A stretch of DNA of 64,000 nt from an uncultured Caldisericota bacterium (lineage in GTDB: Bacteria; Caldisericota; Caldisericia; Cryosericales; Cryosericaceae), in NCBI GenBank assembly GCA_903871855.1, contig CAIQIK010000038.1, positions 1 to 64,000 of the forward strand. The letters run 5' to 3'. This document shows, piece after piece, positions 23,989-34,080 of this stretch; the first letter of the stretch is position 1, and each line of letters starts with the position of its first letter. Under the pieces are notes generated by a model. The model was not told the origin of the DNA. It searched no databases and was given only the letters and a program-made list of their open reading frames with translations. Made by a program: the position numbers and the translations under genes.

Positions 23989-24685
23989 AACCTGCCTCTC
24001 GCCACGATTGATGGCGTATGCTGAGCTCGTGCGCGAGCGGTTCCCCCGGGTAATTGCAGGGACGACGGTCACAAACTTGGACGCGCTGGCCGACGATCTG
24101 TGCACGTCCCTTGACGATTTCCCTCTGACGACAGGGGTGCTGGGCTGCACGGTGTTTGAGCATGGTGAAGCCTACACCGCCATCCGGGAAGGTCTGCGGC
24201 GCGACGAGCCGATGCGTTACCGCTTCACCCTGGCGCACGAGCTCAGCGAGATCCTCCTGCGTCGCTACCTGGGTGCCCTGCCCGACCAGTGCTGGCGCGA
24301 GCGTGTCTGTGACGCCTTCGCGGCCGAGCTCCTGCTCCCGCATGCAATGGTCCTTGCCAGCGTTGGCGTTCTCATCGCGTCCCATGCTGGCGGTCCGGGG
24401 CCGTCCGATGCAACACTCGACGAGCTGGCGCGGCACTTGGCATACACCTACGAGGTGTCACTCACGTCCGCACGCATTTCGGTTGCCGAGTGCTCCAGCT
24501 GTCATTCCCGCAAAAGCGGGAATCCATTCCCTGATTCGTCATTCCCGCTCGGTTCGGTCATTCCCGCGCAGGCGGGAATCCACCTTGTCCTTTGTCCACG
24601 GTTTGCTGAGGCATGGGTTAACCCTGCGCAGCAAACCTACCACTTGGTACCTGTTTACCAGCTGACCAAAAACCAGCATTTGTAA
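23978..24685 (+). CDS. ImmA/IrrE-like metallopeptidase-family protein (motif HELSE)
   Basis: RYRFTLAHELSEILL..CWRERVCDAFAAELLLPHAMV; GTG start overlaps the Xre stop (alternative ATG 24011); C-terminal ~60 aa encoded by repeat DNA. Confidence 0.7.
   Translation: MAGKTCLSPRLMAYAELVRERFPRVIAGTTVTNLDALADDLCTSLDDFPLTTGVLGCTVFEHGEAYTAIREGLRRDEPMRYRFTLAHELSEILLRRYLGALPDQCWRERVCDAFAAELLLPHAMVLASVGVLIASHAGGPGPSDATLDELARHLAYTYEVSLTSARISVAECSSCHSRKSGNPFPDSSFPLGSVIPAQAGIHLVLCPRFAEAWVNPAQQTYHLVPVYQLTKNQHL
24500..24684. repeat. Interspersed repeat copy with two CATTCCCGC..GCGGGAATCC hairpins and one terminal end
   Basis: tcattcccgcaaaagcgggaatcc, tcattcccgcgcaggcgggaatcc, tttaccagctgacc. Confidence 0.8.
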
Positions 24686-24776
24686 CATGTGTAGACCTGA
24701 CCTCAAAAGCCAAAGGTAGACAGCAGCCCGGCCCGTGGCTATAATGCTAAATCACTCCAGAAGAGGAGGCACCACT

Positions 24777-26411
24777 GTGTTGTCCGAAAACACCCGGAAA
24801 ACGAGAACGTCGCGCCGATCGTCCCTGACCCGTCTCCTCCACAAGCAGTCGGTGGCCGAGGCGGCGGTGCTCATCGCCGTAATTGGCTTCCTCAGCAAGT
24901 TCGTCGGCTTTGCCCGCGAGGTTGTCATCGCCCGCCAGTTCGGCGCCACCGGGCAGACAGACGCCTTCCTCGTCGGCATGATGGTCCCCAGCCTGGTGCT
25001 CGGCCTCTTCGCCGGAGGGCTGGGCACGCTCATCGTGCCCTGGTACCTGGGACACAAGAAGGAGGATGCCGAACGCGCCCGCTTGCTGGTTGATCAGGTA
25101 GCCTTGGTGTGGGGCGTCGTCTTCGCGCTCGTCTGCGTCGGCGTATGGGCCTTCGCCCCTCAGCTGGTGCACATCTTTGCCCGCGGCTTCGTGGGCGCCC
25201 GCTACACACTAGCCGTCCTGGTGACCCGCCTGCTGGTTCCTATGGGCTTCATGAACATCATGACGGGCCTCTGCACAGGCCTCCTGCAGGCCGAGAGCAG
25301 CTTCCTCGTCGCACTCATGTGGTCCTTTCTGGGCAACACCGCCATCGTCGCCTGCCTGCTCATATTCTCGTCCCGCCTGGGCATTCATGCGTGGACGCTG
25401 GGCCAGACACTGATGGCCGTCATGATCTTCGTCCCCTTGGTTATCCTGCTGGCCGGCAAGAGGTACGGCTTCTTCCGCCGTTTCGATGTCCGCTACATGG
25501 ATTGGCCCGCCATCCTGCAGTTCGCCGCCCTGCTCATGCCGCTGGTGCTCGCGGGCGGCGTGAGCAGCCTTAATGTCATGGTGGACCGCTGGGTCGCCTC
25601 GCGCCTACCCGAGGGAGCAATTGCAGCTCTCAGCTTTTCAGGTCGCGTTTGGACCATTCCTATCAGCCTGCTCGCCGCTCCCGTCGCCACGGCCGTTTTT
25701 CCCTCCTTTTCGTCCATGGCCGTGGACGGCTCGGCCCTGCATGGCATGGACGACAAGGTGCGGCGCACGGTGGCCTTTCTCGCCTACATCGTCATCCCAT
25801 CCTCTGTGGGAATCATCGTCCTGGCAACACCCATCACCCGTCTGTTGTTCCAGCGAGGGGCCTTTGACACCACCGCGACTGCCATCACGGCCTCCTGCGT
25901 CCAGATGTATGCCCTGGGTCTCGTGTTCCAAGCAGTAGCACCGGTTCTAGCCAAGGTCTTCTATGCGTTCAAGAACACGGTAACGCCCCTGCTCGTCGGT
26001 CTGGGCATCGTGGGCGCCAACATGGCCGGCAACATCATCCTCAGCAGGTACCTGGGAGCTGCGGGCATCGCGCTCGCCACCACCATCACGGTGTCCCTGG
26101 GCACAGCCATTTATGCACTCCTGTTGCGTCGCTACTTCCGTTCGGAGGACCGCGCCAGCAAGACCTATCCGCTGTGGACCCAGACGCTCAGGACGCTGCT
26201 GGCGACTGTTCCTGTCGGGCTCATCGCCTGGCTGGGCCTTAAGTGGGTCGGCCCCGTCGCGGCGTTCATCCCTCTACTCACCCGCACCATGACCGTCTGC
26301 CTCGTCGCAGCACTTGCCTACGCGGTTTGCAGTATTGCACTGCATCTCGACGGGTGGCAGACCATCGCGAATCGCTTCAAAGGCAAGGCCCTCCGACTGC
26401 GGGACAGATAA
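24777..26411 (+). CDS. murJ: Murein biosynthesis integral membrane protein MurJ (lipid II flippase family)
   Basis: LSKFVGFAREVVIARQFGATGQTDAFLVGMMVP, VPMGFMNIMTGL, LFQRGAFDTTAT; GTG start after aagaggaggc. Confidence 0.92.
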   Translation: MLSENTRKTRTSRRSSLTRLLHKQSVAEAAVLIAVIGFLSKFVGFAREVVIARQFGATGQTDAFLVGMMVPSLVLGLFAGGLGTLIVPWYLGHKKEDAERARLLVDQVALVWGVVFALVCVGVWAFAPQLVHIFARGFVGARYTLAVLVTRLLVPMGFMNIMTGLCTGLLQAESSFLVALMWSFLGNTAIVACLLIFSSRLGIHAWTLGQTLMAVMIFVPLVILLAGKRYGFFRRFDVRYMDWPAILQFAALLMPLVLAGGVSSLNVMVDRWVASRLPEGAIAALSFSGRVWTIPISLLAAPVATAVFPSFSSMAVDGSALHGMDDKVRRTVAFLAYIVIPSSVGIIVLATPITRLLFQRGAFDTTATAITASCVQMYALGLVFQAVAPVLAKVFYAFKNTVTPLLVGLGIVGANMAGNIILSRYLGAAGIALATTITVSLGTAIYALLLRRYFRSEDRASKTYPLWTQTLRTLLATVPVGLIAWLGLKWVGPVAAFIPLLTRTMTVCLVAALAYAVCSIALHLDGWQTIANRFKGKALRLRDR

Positions 26412-26414
26412 CCC

Positions 26415-26610
26415 TTGGGGGGGTCAGTTGGTAAAGAGACCCCCGCGTATGTTCCCCCAATACGAGGGGCGCTTCAAAGGGGCGTTGTTCGGAAATGGTA
26501 GGTTCACCGTTCTTCCAGCCAAGTTCTGTCATTCCCCCCTGAGCCCTTTTGTTCAAGGCAAGGGGTGCTTTCGGCGCAGGCGGGAATCCACTCCTTGTTC
26601 TTGTCTATCC
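26415..26610. repeat. Interspersed repeat copy (left end plus internal modules)
   Basis: ttgggggggtcagttggtaaagagac, cccccgcgtatgttcccccaatacgaggggcg, ttcggaaatggtaggttcaccg, ggcgcaggcgggaatccactc. Confidence 0.8.
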
Positions 26611-26615
26611 TTTGT

Positions 26616-28499
26616 CTACGGGATGTTGATGGATGGATCGATGGCGTGCAGTGCGGCCCGCATGGCACTTGCGTCATGACTGCGCGCAGCGTCTAGCAGG
26701 GCGTCGACAGCCGGGCGAAGCACGGCGAGTTCGGTGCACGCAGGACACTCGACACGCATGATGCTCTCGAAGGTCGTCGACACGACGTGCTCTGCGGAGG
26801 ACCACAGCTCCTCGGTCATCTTCTCGTTGCCGCGGTTGCCGGTGATAACGATGCTGGCGTCCCGCCCGACCTCCAGACCTGCCAACTTGATGTAGCTGCG
26901 AGCAAGGTCAAGGATCCGGATGGGCTCGCCCATGCGCAGGACAAAGATGTCCCTCCCCTGTGTCAGCGCGCCGGCCTGGAGAACGAGTTGCACCGCCTCG
27001 GGAATAAGCATGAAGAAACGTTCCATATTGGGGTCAGTTACGCGCAGTGTCCGGGTCTCCTGCAGCTGCTTCTGGAAGGCTTCAGTCACGCTGCCCTCGC
27101 TGCCCAGCACGTTCCCGAATCGGACGCTGGTCGCCCGCAGGTGTCCACGCCCGTCATTTACCTGGACCACGAGTTCTGCGATGCGCTTGCTTGCACCCAT
27201 GAAGTTCACAGGGTTGACCGCCTTGTCGGTGGAGATGTTGACGAAGCGCTCTGCCCCATGCGACACGGCCAGCCGCAAGAGCGTGCGCGTCCCCCCGACG
27301 TTGTTGAGAATGGCTTCCTCCGGGTTCTGTTCCATCAGCGGTACATGCTTATGCGCTGCAGCATGGAAGATGATATCGGGCTGGTACGTGTCGAACAACC
27401 AGGACATGCGAGCTTCATCACGCATGTCCCCGATGACAGGCACAGCGCATGTCACCCCTTCATGCTCCTGCAGCTCGCGGCTGATGCGAAAGATGCGGTT
27501 CTCTCCCCTGCCCAACATGATCAGCTGCGACGGGTTCAACCGCGTCACCTGCCGCACGATCTCGGACCCGATGGAACCACCTGCGCCTGTCACCAAGACG
27601 CACTTGCCCTCCACATAATCCCGCACCGGCCTCAGGTCCGTGGACGCCGGTGTCCTGGTCAGCAGGTCGTCCAGCTGGATCGGACGCATCTCTTCCACAT
27701 GGATGGATCCGTCCACGAGCTCCCACAGGCCCGGAAGGGTCCGTACCTGAACCTCGGTGTCAGCCAGGTTCGACAGCACGGCGCGCGTGACGGCTGCAGC
27801 GTGCGACGGGATGGCGATGACCGTCAGGGTAGCGCCGGCCCGCCGTGCCGCGTCGGCAATCGTGGCGACGGGGCCCAGCACGCGCACGCCACGCACGGTA
27901 CATCCTCGCTTGGATGGATCGTCGTCGATCAAGCCAACCGCGCTGCCCAACTGAGGGTGTGCCTCAAACTCGCGGAGTACCTTGTCCCCCGCATCCCCCG
28001 CCCCTACAATCAACACGCGTGAGCACACCCTCGCCTGCTGAGCAGGGACGCCCTTGTGTTTCTGCAGGGTAAGGCGTTCGTACCGCCACCGTGCGGCCGC
28101 ACGCACACCTGCCATGAGCAAGAAACAGAGCACTGCAGACGCCGCAAATGCCCCCCGCGACCACTGTACCTCTCCACGCATAACCATGAGCAGCAACAGG
28201 GTCAGAGCCTTCGTGATGGCGACGACCAAGGCCACACGCTCCACGTCCCGCAGGCTGGCGTACGACCACAGCGCGAATGGGGTCTGCAGGAGCACAGACG
28301 CTGCGACGAACACCAGGTTCTCCACAAGTCCTGGGAATCTCAGGGTGTAAACGAGGGGCCACGGTATCCCATGGAAGTCCATGCGCACCCAGGCAGCGGC
28401 GATGGTGACAAGGTTCAGGAGAGCGAGGTCCACCAGCATGTGTAACTCTGCGGAAGCCCATCCGGAATGCGCTGTCCGGCGCACGACTGGAGGCATCAT
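26616..28499 (-). CDS. Nucleoside-diphosphate-sugar 4,6-dehydratase, CapD/WbpM-like polysaccharide biosynthesis protein
   Basis: N-terminal TMs, VLIVGAGDAGDKVLRE, VLVTGAGGSIGSEIVRQV, HAAAHKHVPLMEQNP, VNISTDKAVNPVNFMGASKRIAEL. Confidence 0.92.
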   Translation of the reverse strand: MMPPVVRRTAHSGWASAELHMLVDLALLNLVTIAAAWVRMDFHGIPWPLVYTLRFPGLVENLVFVAASVLLQTPFALWSYASLRDVERVALVVAITKALTLLLLMVMRGEVQWSRGAFAASAVLCFLLMAGVRAAARWRYERLTLQKHKGVPAQQARVCSRVLIVGAGDAGDKVLREFEAHPQLGSAVGLIDDDPSKRGCTVRGVRVLGPVATIADAARRAGATLTVIAIPSHAAAVTRAVLSNLADTEVQVRTLPGLWELVDGSIHVEEMRPIQLDDLLTRTPASTDLRPVRDYVEGKCVLVTGAGGSIGSEIVRQVTRLNPSQLIMLGRGENRIFRISRELQEHEGVTCAVPVIGDMRDEARMSWLFDTYQPDIIFHAAAHKHVPLMEQNPEEAILNNVGGTRTLLRLAVSHGAERFVNISTDKAVNPVNFMGASKRIAELVVQVNDGRGHLRATSVRFGNVLGSEGSVTEAFQKQLQETRTLRVTDPNMERFFMLIPEAVQLVLQAGALTQGRDIFVLRMGEPIRILDLARSYIKLAGLEVGRDASIVITGNRGNEKMTEELWSSAEHVVSTTFESIMRVECPACTELAVLRPAVDALLDAARSHDASAMRAALHAIDPSINIP

Positions 28500-29635
28500 C
28501 GCGCCACCTCCCTAGCCCTCGTTGCTAGCCCATCCTTCAGACACGTCACGACTTCCTGCTGCTGCTCGGGGGCAATCATCGTAAAGAACGGCAGGGCGAT
28601 GGTCCGTGCGGCAACGCGTTCGGTGATCGGGAAGTCGCCCGACTTGTACCCGAATTCCTGTACGTAGAACGGCTGGAGATGGATAGGTGTAAAGTAAGGC
28701 CGGCTCTGAATACCGTGGTCCGCCAACCAACCGATCAGCCAGTCGCGGTCAGCCTGCATGAACTGGTCTGCAAGACGGATCACGTACACGAACCAACTCA
28801 TCCTTGTCACGTCGGACAGGACCCTCTGCGTGATAACTTCTGGCACATCCTTCAACAGAGCATTGTATCGTTCAGCTGCCTGCCCCCTCAACTCAATGAT
28901 GGTGTCCAGCCGTCGCAGTTGTGAGGTTCCCAGCGCACAGCTGATGTCCGAGATGCGGTAGTTGTACCCAAGGCGCTCGTGGTCCAGCCACTCGCAGGTT
29001 GCTCCCCGTCCCTGGTTGCGCATACTGCGACACAGTGCGGCGATATCGTTCGACTGCGTGACAATGCATCCTCCCTCTCCTGTCGTGATCTGCTTGTTGG
29101 GGTAGAACGCAAACGCCCCCGCGACGCCCCAGCCACCACAGCGCCGCCCTTTCCATTTGGAGCCGAGAGACTCGCAAGAGTCCTCGATCAGCTCCAAGTT
29201 GTGCTGGCGCGCGATGCCCTCGATCGCATCCAGCTCTGCTGGCTGGCCGAACGCGTCCACAGCGAGGATGGCCCTAGTCCGCTCGGTGATCGCTGCAGCT
29301 ATACGTGTGGGATCGATGTTGTACGTGTCCGGCCGGATATCCACGAAGACCGGCTTCACCCGTTCGAACAGAAGGCAGTTGGAGGATGCGATGAAGCTGA
29401 ATGGCGTCGTGACGACCTCGTCGCTCTCCTTCAGTCCAAGTGACCGGACAATCAGGTGCAACGCCGACGTCCCGCTGTTCACGGCAATGCCATGCGCGAC
29501 ACCAGCGACGCGCGCCAACCCCTCTTCAAATTCAGGCAGCCGCGGCCCCAGGCTCAGGTGGTCACTCCTGAGGACGTCCAGCACGGCCGACTCATCACCT
29601 GCATTAATCCATTGAGAAGACAGTGGAATCTTCAT
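28496..29635 (-). CDS. DegT/DnrJ/EryC1/StrS family aminotransferase
   Basis: IPLSSQWINAGDESAVLDVLRSDHLSLGPRLPEFEEG, GTSALHLIVRSLG, IEDSCESLGSKWKGRRCG, FAFYPNKQITTGEGG. Confidence 0.93.
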   Translation of the reverse strand: MKIPLSSQWINAGDESAVLDVLRSDHLSLGPRLPEFEEGLARVAGVAHGIAVNSGTSALHLIVRSLGLKESDEVVTTPFSFIASSNCLLFERVKPVFVDIRPDTYNIDPTRIAAAITERTRAILAVDAFGQPAELDAIEGIARQHNLELIEDSCESLGSKWKGRRCGGWGVAGAFAFYPNKQITTGEGGCIVTQSNDIAALCRSMRNQGRGATCEWLDHERLGYNYRISDISCALGTSQLRRLDTIIELRGQAAERYNALLKDVPEVITQRVLSDVTRMSWFVYVIRLADQFMQADRDWLIGWLADHGIQSRPYFTPIHLQPFYVQEFGYKSGDFPITERVAARTIALPFFTMIAPEQQQEVVTCLKDGLATRAREVAR

Positions 29636-30618
29636 ATCGCAGCCATCCTTCCAGTCTGAGATCTTCGATACAGGAGAACAACGAGAATGCATAGCACTGC
29701 CAACCAACCCACGCCTATCATGGCCGGTGCTCCCCGCCATACGAGCACTCCGATGCCTGAGCTGACCAGACCGATGACGCCGTACAATACATCTACTCTC
29801 GTCGCAGACAGCCCCATACACACCTGGAGAACGTCGTAGATATGGCGCCGATCGCCTCCCATCAATCCCTGATGCCCGTGCGTGCGCCTCAGGATCGAGG
29901 CGATCAACTCAAGTTCCAGTAGAGCCATAATACACACGACGCCAACTGCAGCATGCCACGATGCCAGCGCAGGAACGCACAGAGCCGTCAGGAGAAAGCC
30001 CATCCAGTAGGCCCCTGAGTCACCAAGGTACACCCGAGCAGGTGGCCAATTGAAGAACAGGAAGCCCACGATACTGCCACAAGAAGCAGCAGCGATGCTT
30101 CCAAGGACAGTGTCACCAGCAAGTAGCCAGCCAACCTGCAGGCCGCCAGCCGCGAACAAGCCTACTGTGCCAGACAGACCGTCGCTCCCGTCTGTCATGT
30201 TGTAGGCGTTCATGCTGGCACTGACCAGGACGGCACAGCACGCGACCGCGACGACCGTGCTCGACCAGGCTGACGACCCAAAGGGCCACATGAAGAAGAG
30301 TGTACTGCCAGCCAATAGTCCGACAGCGAGCCGCCACCGCGGATGTACCTCCATGACGTCATCCAAAATTCCTAGAAGCAAAACGGTGAGCGCTCCAACG
30401 GCGGGAATATCGGGCAATACCAGTCGTGACAGCAGGAGTACGGCCCCCATTCCTATGGCAACGGCAATCCCGCCCCCATATGGCACTGCATGGCTCTGAG
30501 GTTTCAGAGGACCGGTGGGGCAATCCAACCAACCCCATCGCACGACACAGTATCGTACCAATGGCATGGCCCCGCATGTCACAATCAGCGACGCGCCGCC
30601 CACGACAAGGGCATTCAT
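29632..30618 (-). CDS. MraY/WecA-like undecaprenyl-phosphate sugar-1-phosphate transferase
   Basis: QSHAVPYGGGIAVAIG, LGILDDVMEVHPRWRLAV, YNMTDGSDGLSGTVGLFA, YLGDSGAYWMGFLL. Confidence 0.9.
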   Translation of the reverse strand: MNALVVGGASLIVTCGAMPLVRYCVVRWGWLDCPTGPLKPQSHAVPYGGGIAVAIGMGAVLLLSRLVLPDIPAVGALTVLLLGILDDVMEVHPRWRLAVGLLAGSTLFFMWPFGSSAWSSTVVAVACCAVLVSASMNAYNMTDGSDGLSGTVGLFAAGGLQVGWLLAGDTVLGSIAAASCGSIVGFLFFNWPPARVYLGDSGAYWMGFLLTALCVPALASWHAAVGVVCIMALLELELIASILRRTHGHQGLMGGDRRHIYDVLQVCMGLSATRVDVLYGVIGLVSSGIGVLVWRGAPAMIGVGWLAVLCILVVLLYRRSQTGRMAAI

Positions 30619-31880
30619 TGCGCCCTCCTATGTTGGCACGCCCACAGAAGCGCAGCTTCGTAGCGCCCAGCCAGGACCCCATAGGCGAAGTGGGTCCGGC
30701 AATAGGCAGCGCCATGTCGTCCGAGCTCGGCGCGCTCCTCTGCTGAAAGGGCAACGAGCTGTCGGATCCCCGCGGCAATATCCTCAGGAACAGCATGGGG
30801 CACCGACAGACCGCACCCAGCCTCCGACACAACGTCGTTGAAGACATCGGCATGGCCTGCAAACAGAGCGCACACACCTGCCATCATGTAGTCGTAGAGC
30901 TTGTTGGGCGAGATACCGTAGCGATACAGAGGACTCGCACCAATGCCAATATAGGCGATGTCAGCGAAGGCAAGCAACCCCTCCAACTGTTCTCTTGGAA
31001 TGGGTGGCAGGAACGACACGTTCGTCAGTCCGAGGTCGGCTGCTAGCCGTTTTAGGAACTCTAGCTCAGGCCCTGTCCCGACGAAGACGACCTGCAACGG
31101 AACATCTCGAACCAGCACTGCCGCGCGCAGAAGTGCATCAAGTCGATTAGAAACACCTTCTGACCCAGCGTAAAGCACTACAAGCCGCCCAGCAGCATGC
31201 GCGCGCTGCAAGGAACCCGTGTGCGTGTCCGGTGCCACTTGATGTTCCGGCCCCTCTTTCACCTCGACCCCATTCGGTATGACGACGTACCTGTCGGTCG
31301 TCAAGCCGCGAGTTACTAGGTGCCCAATCGCATTGGGCAGCACGGAAACGACGAGATCGGCATGTTGACAGTAGTAGTCCTCAGCCTGCTGCATAATCCT
31401 GATAAACGGGTGCTGCTCCGACATCCCCCCAAGCAGTTGCGGCGTCAAGGGCCACAGGTCGTGAACCTCGAAGACCAACGCAGCTCCGGCGATCCGCGCG
31501 ATCCGCGCCGCCGTGTAGATGTCGAGGGGATATGTCGAGCTGGCAATCACCACGTCCGGTCGCTGCTCTTTTGCTAAGCGCCGCGCAAGCACCCAAGATC
31601 GAGCCGCGAACTCCAGCATGCTAAGCACACGTCTGGCTCCATTACCACGATACTGTCCGGTCGGGATCCAGTACCAGTCGATGCCTTCAACGGTCGTGTG
31701 ATTGATCCTTCTAGGTCCTTGCGCACGGGGATTGTCTTGCCGTAGGTGGGAATACGTTCCGGCAACGACGGTGCAATGGTGACCCCGCGCATTCAGCTCA
31801 CGTGATAGACAATATGGGCGATATTCCATCCCCATTGATGGTGAGCCAGCATAGTGGTTGATCAACAGGATCTTCAACAC
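30615..31880 (-). CDS. Glycosyltransferase family 4
   Basis: ILLINHYAGSPSMGMEYRPYCLSRELNARGHHCTVV, FEVHDLWPLTPQ, GTGPELEFLKRLAADLG. Confidence 0.9.
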   Translation of the reverse strand: MLKILLINHYAGSPSMGMEYRPYCLSRELNARGHHCTVVAGTYSHLRQDNPRAQGPRRINHTTVEGIDWYWIPTGQYRGNGARRVLSMLEFAARSWVLARRLAKEQRPDVVIASSTYPLDIYTAARIARIAGAALVFEVHDLWPLTPQLLGGMSEQHPFIRIMQQAEDYYCQHADLVVSVLPNAIGHLVTRGLTTDRYVVIPNGVEVKEGPEHQVAPDTHTGSLQRAHAAGRLVVLYAGSEGVSNRLDALLRAAVLVRDVPLQVVFVGTGPELEFLKRLAADLGLTNVSFLPPIPREQLEGLLAFADIAYIGIGASPLYRYGISPNKLYDYMMAGVCALFAGHADVFNDVVSEAGCGLSVPHAVPEDIAAGIRQLVALSAEERAELGRHGAAYCRTHFAYGVLAGRYEAALLWACQHRRAQ

Positions 31881-31902
31881 TGGCAATCCATTCTGCACCT
31901 GC

Positions 31903-32916
31903 TCACCATTGCAGCAGCGCGCTGGCCCACGACAAGCCGACGCCAAAGCCTGAGATCAAGACGCGGCTGCCAGGCGTGATAACATGGGCAGTCAATGCAT
32001 CATTCAGTGCGATCGGTATAGAGGACGAGACGGTATTGCCCAACTGCTCAAGGTTCGTGTAGACCTTCTCCGGGGGAATCCTCAGGAGTCTCGTCAGCGA
32101 GTCCAAGACCAGGGCGCTTGCTTGGTGAAAGACGAAGAGATCGATATCGTTCACCGTCAGCTGGTTACGCTTGAGCAGTTCCTTCACCTGTTGTGGTACC
32201 TTCCCGGTGGCAAATGTTAGAATGGCAAGGCCATCCATGTGGATGTCCTGCTGGCTACGCCAGTTACCATTGTCATCCTCGTGCTCCACCGAGGTATCAG
32301 CCGACAGGGGTATCCGGTCGCCTCCGGCGGGAATGATAAACTTGTCATACCCAGTGCCATCAGTGGCACACACCACATCCACGACTTGCCCGGATCCAGA
32401 GTCGTCGCTGAGCCACGTGACAGCGGCGCCGTCCCCGAAGAGGACGCGAGATGATCGGTCACGGGGATTGATCTTCTTGGAGTATGTGTCCGCCGTGACC
32501 AACAGGACAGTGTGACAGATGCCGGTGGCCGTGAGCCCCCTGGCAAGAGCCAGCCCGTAGACGAAGCCGGAACACGCAAGGTTGATGTCCGTGACAAGAC
32601 AGTCCTGCCGCAGTCCCAACAGGCCATGGAGAACACACCCGTCTGGCAGCAGCGAGTAGTCCTCGCTCTCCGTGCACATGATGAGTCCATCGACCGCGGC
32701 GGGCAAATCCGGGTTCCTAGACAGCAGATCACGACATGCCACCACAGCGAGATCGAGCGCTGTCTCGCCATCGGCAGCAACGTGACGGGAGTGAACACCA
32801 GACCGTCCGGCAATCTTGGTCATGTCCCACTCCGGGTTCTCTGCACACAGCTGTTCGTTGGTCATGATCCTGTCGGGCAACCCGACAGCAATATCGACTA
32901 TTCGCATGTCATCCAA
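31903..32916 (-). CDS. 3-oxoacyl-ACP synthase III family protein (KASIII/FabH-like)
   Basis: GRSGVHSRHVAADGETALDLAVVA, DINLACSGFVYGLALA, SRVLFGDGAAVTWL, DLFVFHQASALVLDSL. Confidence 0.9.
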   Translation of the reverse strand: MDDMRIVDIAVGLPDRIMTNEQLCAENPEWDMTKIAGRSGVHSRHVAADGETALDLAVVACRDLLSRNPDLPAAVDGLIMCTESEDYSLLPDGCVLHGLLGLRQDCLVTDINLACSGFVYGLALARGLTATGICHTVLLVTADTYSKKINPRDRSSRVLFGDGAAVTWLSDDSGSGQVVDVVCATDGTGYDKFIIPAGGDRIPLSADTSVEHEDDNGNWRSQQDIHMDGLAILTFATGKVPQQVKELLKRNQLTVNDIDLFVFHQASALVLDSLTRLLRIPPEKVYTNLEQLGNTVSSSIPIALNDALTAHVITPGSRVLISGFGVGLSWASALLQW

Positions 32917-32937
32917 CCTCCTTCTTGTCAGGTCCGC

Positions 32938-33642
32938 CTAGACGGCTCCAACGTAGATGATCTGACCCGTGACTGCCTGGCTGGCCGGGCTCAGCAAGAA
33001 GTCGATCACAGAAGTGACATCGTCGAGTGACACACCTTTGCCCGTGCCACTTGCCGCAATCGTCTGAGCCACGACATCGGGGGACATTGCTGCGGCCATG
33101 CCCGAATCTGTGATGATAGACGGTCCGACGGCATTGGCCGTAACACCCAGCGGCGCAACCTCACGCGCAACCACCCGTGCCAGCTCCTCTATCGCTGCCT
33201 TCGATGCAGCATATGCGCCCAAGCCAGTGGTGGCCAGGGGGACAGCGATCGACGACACGAACACAACTCTACCAGAGCGCCGGCGAGCCATGAGTCTGAT
33301 CGCCTCCTGTGTACAAGCAAATGCCCCCACCAGGTTCACTCCGACTGTCTCCGCTACTTCCGAGACCAGCTGAGTCGCGACAAGACCGGGCATCATGATC
33401 CCTGCGTTGTTGATCAGAGCATCGACCCGCCCAAACTCGTGTCGGATGGCCAGGAACATCTGACTAACCTCGGCCGCCTGCGAGACGTCGCACGTGAAGT
33501 GGCGGTAGTGCTCCGACTCCAGGTCCGATGGTTGACGACTGCAACCGACGACTGTCCAGCCCAGGGAAAGGTAGTGCTCAGCCAGATGGCGGCCAAGGCC
33601 GGCCCTGGCTCCAGTCACGACCAGTACCTGTTCCTGGATCAC
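32938..33642 (-). CDS. SDR family oxidoreductase (FabG-like)
   Basis: VVTGARAGLGRHLAEHYLSLGW, LINNAGIMMPG, GAYAASKAAIEELARVVA. Confidence 0.9.
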   Translation of the reverse strand: MIQEQVLVVTGARAGLGRHLAEHYLSLGWTVVGCSRQPSDLESEHYRHFTCDVSQAAEVSQMFLAIRHEFGRVDALINNAGIMMPGLVATQLVSEVAETVGVNLVGAFACTQEAIRLMARRRSGRVVFVSSIAVPLATTGLGAYAASKAAIEELARVVAREVAPLGVTANAVGPSIITDSGMAAAMSPDVVAQTIAASGTGKGVSLDDVTSVIDFLLSPASQAVTGQIIYVGAV

Positions 33643-33977
33643 TGTTGCGCTGCCCGCACTACTTCGGTGACATACCGCTTGATCGATCCAACGGTTGCAA
33701 ATGGTGACCCCTGGGATACCTTTCCAAGTCCCGCGGCCAGGGAAACCACAACTCCCAACTCTGATTCGATGGCGCCCTCCAACTCAGCAAGGAGCGCAAC
33801 GAGCGCCAAGGAGTCAAACGGCCCTTCGGGACGTTTTACATACGATGCGTCGTCAAGGATGACCTTGTCATCGACAATTCCCGCCTCATTGATTGACTCA
33901 ATCGAACGCTCAACCAACAGGCTGATCGACCTGTCTTCATTCTCCATTGCCATCACATCCTCCCAGATGACTGTCAT
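33639..33977 (-). CDS. Acyl carrier protein-like
   Basis: FDSLALVALLAELEGAIESELG contains a DSL-type phosphopantetheine site; located in a KASIII/SDR context. Confidence 0.75.
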   Translation of the reverse strand: MTVIWEDVMAMENEDRSISLLVERSIESINEAGIVDDKVILDDASYVKRPEGPFDSLALVALLAELEGAIESELGVVVSLAAGLGKVSQGSPFATVGSIKRYVTEVVRAAQQ

Positions 33978-34080
33978 TACTTGATAAGTCCACCAGACGC
34001 CGACCTAGTCGGACATCTCCACGACCCTACACGACAGCGGCGTGCAACACCTTACACCCGGCTGACACCCGCATCAGGTG

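Noticed and set aside
23672-24010. N-terminal part of the 337-aa ORF 23672-24685
   Set aside because: Out-of-frame overlap with the Xre gene; ImmA-like coding more likely begins at GTG 23978 or ATG 24011.
26787-28022. 411-aa plus-strand ORF
   Set aside because: Antisense to the CapD/WbpM-like gene; shadow frame.
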